Below, in pieces: positions 58,788-64,000 of a stretch of DNA of 64,000 nt. The DNA is from Pogona vitticeps (lineage: Eukaryota; Chordata; Lepidosauria; Squamata; Agamidae): assembly GCF_051106095.1 (NCBI RefSeq), contig NC_135783.1, forward strand, positions 211,192,472 to 211,256,471, written 5' to 3'. The notes below the pieces were generated by a model that had not been told where the DNA came from, did not search any database, and worked only from the letters and a program-made list of their open reading frames with translations. Each line of letters begins with the position of its first letter. Position 1 is the stretch's first letter. The position numbers were made by a program, and so were the translations under genes.

Positions 58788-58912
58788 GCACAGGTGGCCA
58801 AAGTGTAGTGCCTCCTGAATACTTTTGGGCTACAGCTCTCATCCAGCATACCCAGTGGTGAGGGATGGTGGCAGCTGTTCTCTACTATTTGGAGGACCAC
58901 ACTTTGCCTGCC
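58788..58912. mobile_element. hAT-like palindromic repeat, diverged
   Basis: caggtggccaaagtgtagtg, gggctacagctctcatccag and ggaggaccacactttgcctg form an imperfect hairpin of the 'ggactacaactcccatcag' type common in reptiles. Confidence 0.6.
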
Positions 58913-58914
58913 AC

Positions 58915-60400
58915 CTGCTTATAAGACCAGGCAGAATGAGTGGACTTGTATGTAAGACTGAAATGGACATTTCCAATCTCTGTGCATAAGTTAGTGGTCC
59001 CATTGCTTTATCCTCTGGTGCTTCTGCAAAAAGGGAAATCCCAAAGCCAATACTGAAGGAAGGAGTTGCCTTTCAACTTGGGAGGCCGCCCATTGGAAAT
59101 CTTCATATTGCGTTTACAATACTTCATAACAAAACAATGGCAGTTTCAGCTTTGCAGAACCAAAACCCTATGCTCTGTCAAAGCATACATTCTTTTCGTT
59201 ATGAGACTGCCATTCCACCTCATCCCCAGATCTGAATCTCCTAATCAGCGTCATGTGTGGTCTTAAGGCATGGAAAATCCATAAAGCCCAGGCAAGATCA
59301 AGTGACCCTGTTTCCCTGAGTAAATTGCATTGGTACATCACTCAGTCACCACCTTGTCCTTCACTCACGGACCATAAACATTGGATTAGAACAGCCAGGA
59401 AGTGCAGCACGGATTGCAGGTCCTGACAGATTCGGGCGAATCTAAACCCACCTTTGTGGTATGAGCTCTCCCCGTTTCGAATGAATTTTAAAAGAAGTTT
59501 AAGATAAAGACGATTGCGATCAGAGTGTGGCTGGTAGATTCTTTGAATTAATGACCTCCATAAGTAACTGTTTCACAGTTTGGTTTGGGTAGACTGACGT
59601 TGCAGTGTTTGTGGAGTTCATCTTATTTTCAACTTGTATCAAGACACTGATATTGTAAGCAGGTCCTGGATTAAAGGAAGTCAAACAGCTAGGCTTCCTG
59701 TCCAGCTGTTCCAGAAATCCTTTTCTTATTATCTGTATGCTGGTTTCCTCTCCATGAGGAGGACCAAAGCGCTTGCTCCTTGAAAATCAGATGCTTCCCT
59801 ATTGAAGACCTACTTGACTGTTTTGCTAAGGCTTCCCCAATCTAGGGGGCCTTGCAGATGTGTTGGACTACAATATCTCAGGGTAGGGAATGATTGAGGT
59901 CTGGAAAATGCTAATGTGGTTCTCATTCAATTGTGGGTACCCATTCTTTCAACAGCTGAGATAACTGCCCTGTGCCAGGCAAAAATGTCTTCCCCTGCCC
60001 CTGGATCTCATTTTGAATCAAGCAATTTCCTCTGTTCTGTTTTTCTTTCTCTGGTATTTTGTCGTTTAAAGCATCCTTCTGAAGTGGTGCACAGTTCTGC
60101 AGTTATTTCATTTGTTTAGTTTTATTTAGTTATTTTGAAAAGGAAGTTGGTGGAGCTTTTCCAAATAAAGCAGCAATATGGCATCTCACACAGATCTACA
60201 CGCAAACTGACTTGTAAAAAAAAAAATACATGTACCTCAAGGGCTACAGATATGCTCTAGCTGTTGCTATGACAATGGGATAGAGGACTGGACCCAGTGG
60301 GTTCCCTTTCAGTCGGGTCACTGCAGTTATTAAAGTTTCAGGATCGGTGGTAGGTAAACAAAGTGAACAAGTTTTAGCTTGGTGGATTTCCATTTTGTTG
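58915..60400. other. interval with no gene recognised
   Basis: 59830-59895 (ccccaatctagggggccttg, gttggactacaatatctca) is a half of the same hAT-like palindrome. Otherwise unique-looking; no exon supported. Confidence 0.4.
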
Positions 60401-60403
60401 GGC

Positions 60404-60575
60404 CAGAGGTGAGGAACTGGTGACTGTCCAGCTGTTGGACTCCGGAAATGATGGACAAAGTGTCATCCTCTGCATGTGTTCAACTGCAACTCCCATCAGC
60501 ATGGCCAATGTGGAGAAATGCTGAGACTTACAGTCCAACAACATCTGGAGGCCCTCACTTTGGCCATCACTGGAC
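60404..60575. mobile_element. hAT-like palindromic repeat
   Basis: ggccagaggtgaggaactgg, caactgcaactcccatcagc, cttacagtccaacaacatct then ggaggccctcactttggcca. Clear inverted arms (ccaactgc...; gtccaacaacatctggagg). The left arm appears interrupted near 60430-60475. Confidence 0.65.
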
Positions 60576-60579
60576 TAAC

Positions 60580-62660
60580 CAGTGAAGTGATTTTACTGAT
60601 ACGCAAGAGGTTTAGAGGGAATAAAATGTCATTGGTAAAGTATTTTGATGGACAATTTATATGGGAAGGAGAAGGTTCTAAGCAGTGGTGTGATTCTCTG
60701 AGACTTTCTCACCCACCTGTAAGCGTCACAGTGTACACAAGGGCTTTGTCTCAAGTAAACATGCCCAGGATTGCAGCTTTCATTGTGTGTACCTGAGGAC
60801 GGCTGTTTATCTCTTTTCCTGGCTCACCACGATAAAAGGACATGTGGTTCCTAATTGCACATTTCTTACTGTGTGTATACATAATGCATAAAACAAAGCA
60901 AGAAACAACCTGCCTTACTCCACCCAGTGAATCAAGATCAACTACCTCTATTCCGCCTGGAGACTGGCTCACCTAAATGTAGGGGAGGTGATGGGTACAT
61001 CATGCGTTAAGTGATTATTTGCTCACCTGTATTCTAAATCTTATTTGCACATACCTTAACAGTCCCATTACACTGGGGAGGGGGAACCACATCTCAGTAC
61101 ACACAAGGGCTTTCTTAATTAGAAGACATCATTTTGCAGTTACTGCTGTCCTGGCCCACTGCCAACAGGGCTAGGTAATTGATTGTTTTAGGATTATCCA
61201 GTAATTCTTGTTTTAAGAAGAATCTTACGGATTCAGTCTAACAAGCAGACATCATTTAGTGTAACAAGCTGGCATCATTTTTTGTCAAGTCTGTACCTGC
61301 TCAACACATGGGATGGAGTGCTGTCACGCCGTTCCATATTTTGCAAAGCTATCCAGCCAACAGGTAGGAGACACTCTAGGACTGCAGAAAAAGACAACAT
61401 TGTGTTCATCTGTGCATGTGTGTACACATGTTTAGTTTTATTTAGTTTAAGGGTAAAGTACTTTTTTTAAACTGCAGTGCAAAAATCCTCCAGCCAACAT
61501 AGCAAGTACATTTTTGGAGTTCATTATTTGAAAATACTGAATTCCTGGCTCGTAGTTTTTGGTAATGATACTTTCTCTGTACACTTTTCCTAGGGAAACT
61601 GCATGTGGAAGTCAAATATTCAGTAAGTTAATAGGACCTACTGCCATTTTAAAAATACAGAATGGTATTTTTTTTTACATTTTATCAAAATTCTATTAAT
61701 ATATTTGTGTGCCTTGGAAAAGCATAAGAATATCAGAGAGAGAAGGTAGAAGTGAACATAGAATATATTCTCAAAGGCAGTCTTCAGTATTGTGTACATC
61801 ATTTTTATTTTTGAAATCTATTTGAAGAGGTTACCCTTAAAACAGAATGGGATTTGCTGTAATTAAAAATCTGACCTTAGCTGTGCTCAAACAAAAGAGA
61901 GAGAGATTAAGAGGATGATCAATCTTATCAATACCCCCAAAGTCAAAACAATCTAAAACTGATTATTTTATAGTGTTCCCATATTCTCTGGACCTTCTTT
62001 GCTGTTCCTCAACCACTATCCTGTCCATGCAAGAGGAAGAAATAATTTATCTCCTAGGAGTTGGGGAATATGAATCATGGAAGGAATCTCTTGTCAGTTG
62101 ATGAAAGTCAATCCCATAATACATTTTTGGTTGAAAAAAAATTGGAAGAACAATGTGTGTTGTAAAGATTCTGACAAATATGTACTGTATGAAACCATGG
62201 GACTTATCAATAAAAAGTTAACTCTTCTTGCCAGATGCATGGAGTAGTGGATCCCTTCATACAAGAATCAGTTGTAAGACCAAGCAAAAGGATAGGCAAT
62301 CTCTGGATCTACAATCTAAATCTTTCCTGTTTCCACAGGACTTTGACTAATCCTACTACAGAGCAACAAGACAAGAGAGACTGACCAAATGGCAGTGGAA
62401 ATTTTTCCAGTCTCTGATGGAATTTTACTAAGTTAGTGCAGAAAGATAGGATAATTCATAATTTAAATGAATTGTTGAACTTGGGTATCTGTGCAAAAAA
62501 ACAAACAAACGTAAGCCTTCCTTCCCTAAGGCACCACTGCAAAAGAAGCATATTAGAATTAGATCCATCAAGCCTTGTTGGCAACATACTGGTAATTGCT
62601 GCTAGCTCACAACATCAGTAAGTGTAGAATCAAAGTTACACAAACATTTAAAATACAGCT
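60580..62660. other. interval with no gene recognised
   Basis: Unique-looking DNA. Nothing assigned beyond short A/T runs (60217-60226, 61668-61678). Confidence 0.4.
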
Positions 62661-62670
62661 TATACTTCCA

Positions 62671-63020
62671 TGGTGCTGTGGTGGTGCAATGGTGGCACTG
62701 TGGGTTAAACCACAAAGCCTCTGGGCTGCAAGGTCAAAAGATCAGCAGTTTGAATCCACGCGACAGAGTGAGCTCCCATTGCTTGTCCCAGCTCCTGTCA
62801 ACCTAGCAGTTTAAAAGCATGTAAAAATGCCAGTAGATAAATAGGTTAGCACCTTGGTGGGAAGGTAACAGTGTTCCATATCTAAGTCGCACTGGCCACG
62901 TGGCCACAGAAACTGTCTACAGACAAAGGTTGGCTCTACGGCTTCGAAACGGGGATGAGCACCGCCCCTTAGAGTCGGACACGACTGGACAATTTGTCAA
63001 GGGGAACCTTTACCTTTATC
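62671..63020 (+). mobile_element. Sauria-type SINE, full length, perfect 10-bp target duplication
   Basis: Flanked by tatacttcca at 62661-62670 and 63021-63030. Head ggtggtgcaatggtggcact then gggttaaaccacaaagcctc (tRNA-like), B-box-like gtttgaatccacg, body gtagataaataggttagcac and gcactggccacgtggcc, tail gagtcggacacgactggaca then atttgtcaaggggaaccttt. The tail matches the 3' end of the Bov-B copy at 51790-51812 (gagtcggacacgact), showing its dependence on that LINE. Best-preserved SINE in the window. Confidence 0.96.
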
Positions 63021-63030
63021 TATACTTCCA

Positions 63031-64000
63031 TTACCCCAATAAGAATCCTGCAAAGAATTTAGTTTCAACCCACTCCTCTGTCAAGTCCAGTACATGATAT
63101 TTCAGACATTACTAGCAAGGAAATTCTACTTGAATTTTTTTATTATTTTTATTTTTTTGCAGGGAAGAAAAAAGCACCTTTAGAAAAAAGACCAAACTTC
63201 TCAAAATCCATTGGGATGAAAATAGAATCAAAGGTCCCAAGGAACACTTGTATGACTTCTGACCCTACAGTCTAGGATGTGAGTCCCATCAATATTCCTG
63301 TAGCCCAACTAGCGTATCCAATAGAAAATTAATTCAAAACCAAATTAGTAATTAATTAGTAATTCCCAATCCATTTATCCCTCTACTGCAAGGGTGAGAA
63401 ACCTCTCTCAGTTCAACAGCTACTATATGTTAAATTTCAGATGTGTTTTTGGGGACCTCATCCCTATGATGACTAGGATCAAAGGTTTGGACAGAAACCC
63501 CCCCACATATTTTAACATTAAGCATCTACCGCCAATAACAAAGCCTTAGGAAAGATGTTCCACTCTTTCCAATTGAGGAAAGAATCAAATGGTGGGAAGC
63601 CACCAAATGACAATGTCATAGGGAAGTGAGTGCAGCAATTTGGCAAAGCCTAGAAGGCCATAGCTGAGCTCCAGGAGAACCAGATTCGTCCCAGGACCTG
63701 AGATCTCCCACCCTTGCTCTACAGGGCAACCTGTCCGTACGCTGCACTGTGTCTTTGGTTACAAGGATTGCACCCTCAAGACCACAAAACCTAATCTACA
63801 GATCTTGTCTTTGACTTAAAAGTGAATTGTTCAGCAGCAGAAGAGCAAGGAGAACACTAGGAAACATCCTAACGCACAGAACATTTCCCGGGTTGCTATT
63901 CTCATCAGATTTCATTGGGTCTTTTGTAGAAGTCAGTGATAATTGCTTTCCTAAGTCCAAAGCCAATGCTCTTGAAGGTAAAATCTACGACTTCCTTAGG
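63031..64000. other. interval with no gene recognised
   Basis: Unique-looking DNA up to the window edge, with a T-rich patch near 63136-63161. Nothing assigned. Confidence 0.4.

Noticed and set aside
1-64000. CRISPR arrays, bacterial operons, ribosome binding sites
   Set aside because: The window is vertebrate nuclear DNA; the only short tandem repeats are microsatellites and local duplications without regular spacers.

Overview
The window is vertebrate nuclear DNA, most likely from a squamate reptile (lizard or snake). The evidence is its repeat content: tRNA-derived SINEs whose 3' end matches the Bov-B/RTE LINE tail (Sauria-SINE type), several Bov-B fragments, lizard-type L1 fragments, L2/CR1-clade LINE remains, a DIRS-like retroelement, and many short palindromic DNA transposons with TA target duplications. 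Nothing looks prokaryotic. No long intact protein gene is present, and almost all open reading frames are chance or repeat-derived.

Layout. 1-1000 is a GC-rich, CpG-rich segment with (TG)n/(CA)n tracts, probably a promoter region of a gene that runs off the left edge. 1.5-2.5 kb holds a SINE abutting a Bov-B fragment. 2.5-20 kb is intergenic or intronic DNA with scattered SINEs, one TA-flanked MITE, one orphan exon-like segment (14227-14312) and stretches that look like non-coding regulatory sequence (8.6-8.9, 15.5-15.7 and 19.0-19.2 kb). 20.3-26.4 kb is one broken DIRS-like retroelement (minus strand) with inverted ends, itself hit by at least three other repeats. 26-37.8 kb is again repeat-dotted unique DNA, including an L2-like LINE that split a hAT-like MITE and a perfect 20-bp hairpin.

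37.8-56.0 kb is the most gene-like part. A minus-strand chain of exon-like blocks with good splice sites runs from a CpG island with a TATA-like box and a Kozak-context ATG (about 55.8 kb) to a last exon with a stop codon and AATAAA (about 37.83 kb). The exons I trust most are the first and the last two. The coding frame through the middle is ambiguous and I do not recognise the protein. The putative introns contain a MITE inserted into a copy of its own family in opposite orientation (44.4-44.9 kb) and a nested LINE cluster (48.0-51.8 kb: two opposed Bov-B pieces, then an L1 carrying a MITE, then a third Bov-B piece in the L1 tail).

56-64 kb has an L1 fragment, hAT-like palindromic repeats and a nearly full-length SINE with a perfect 10-bp target duplication (62671-63020). 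All calls are by eye, without database searches or alignments. Family names rest on recognised protein motifs, termini and target duplications.
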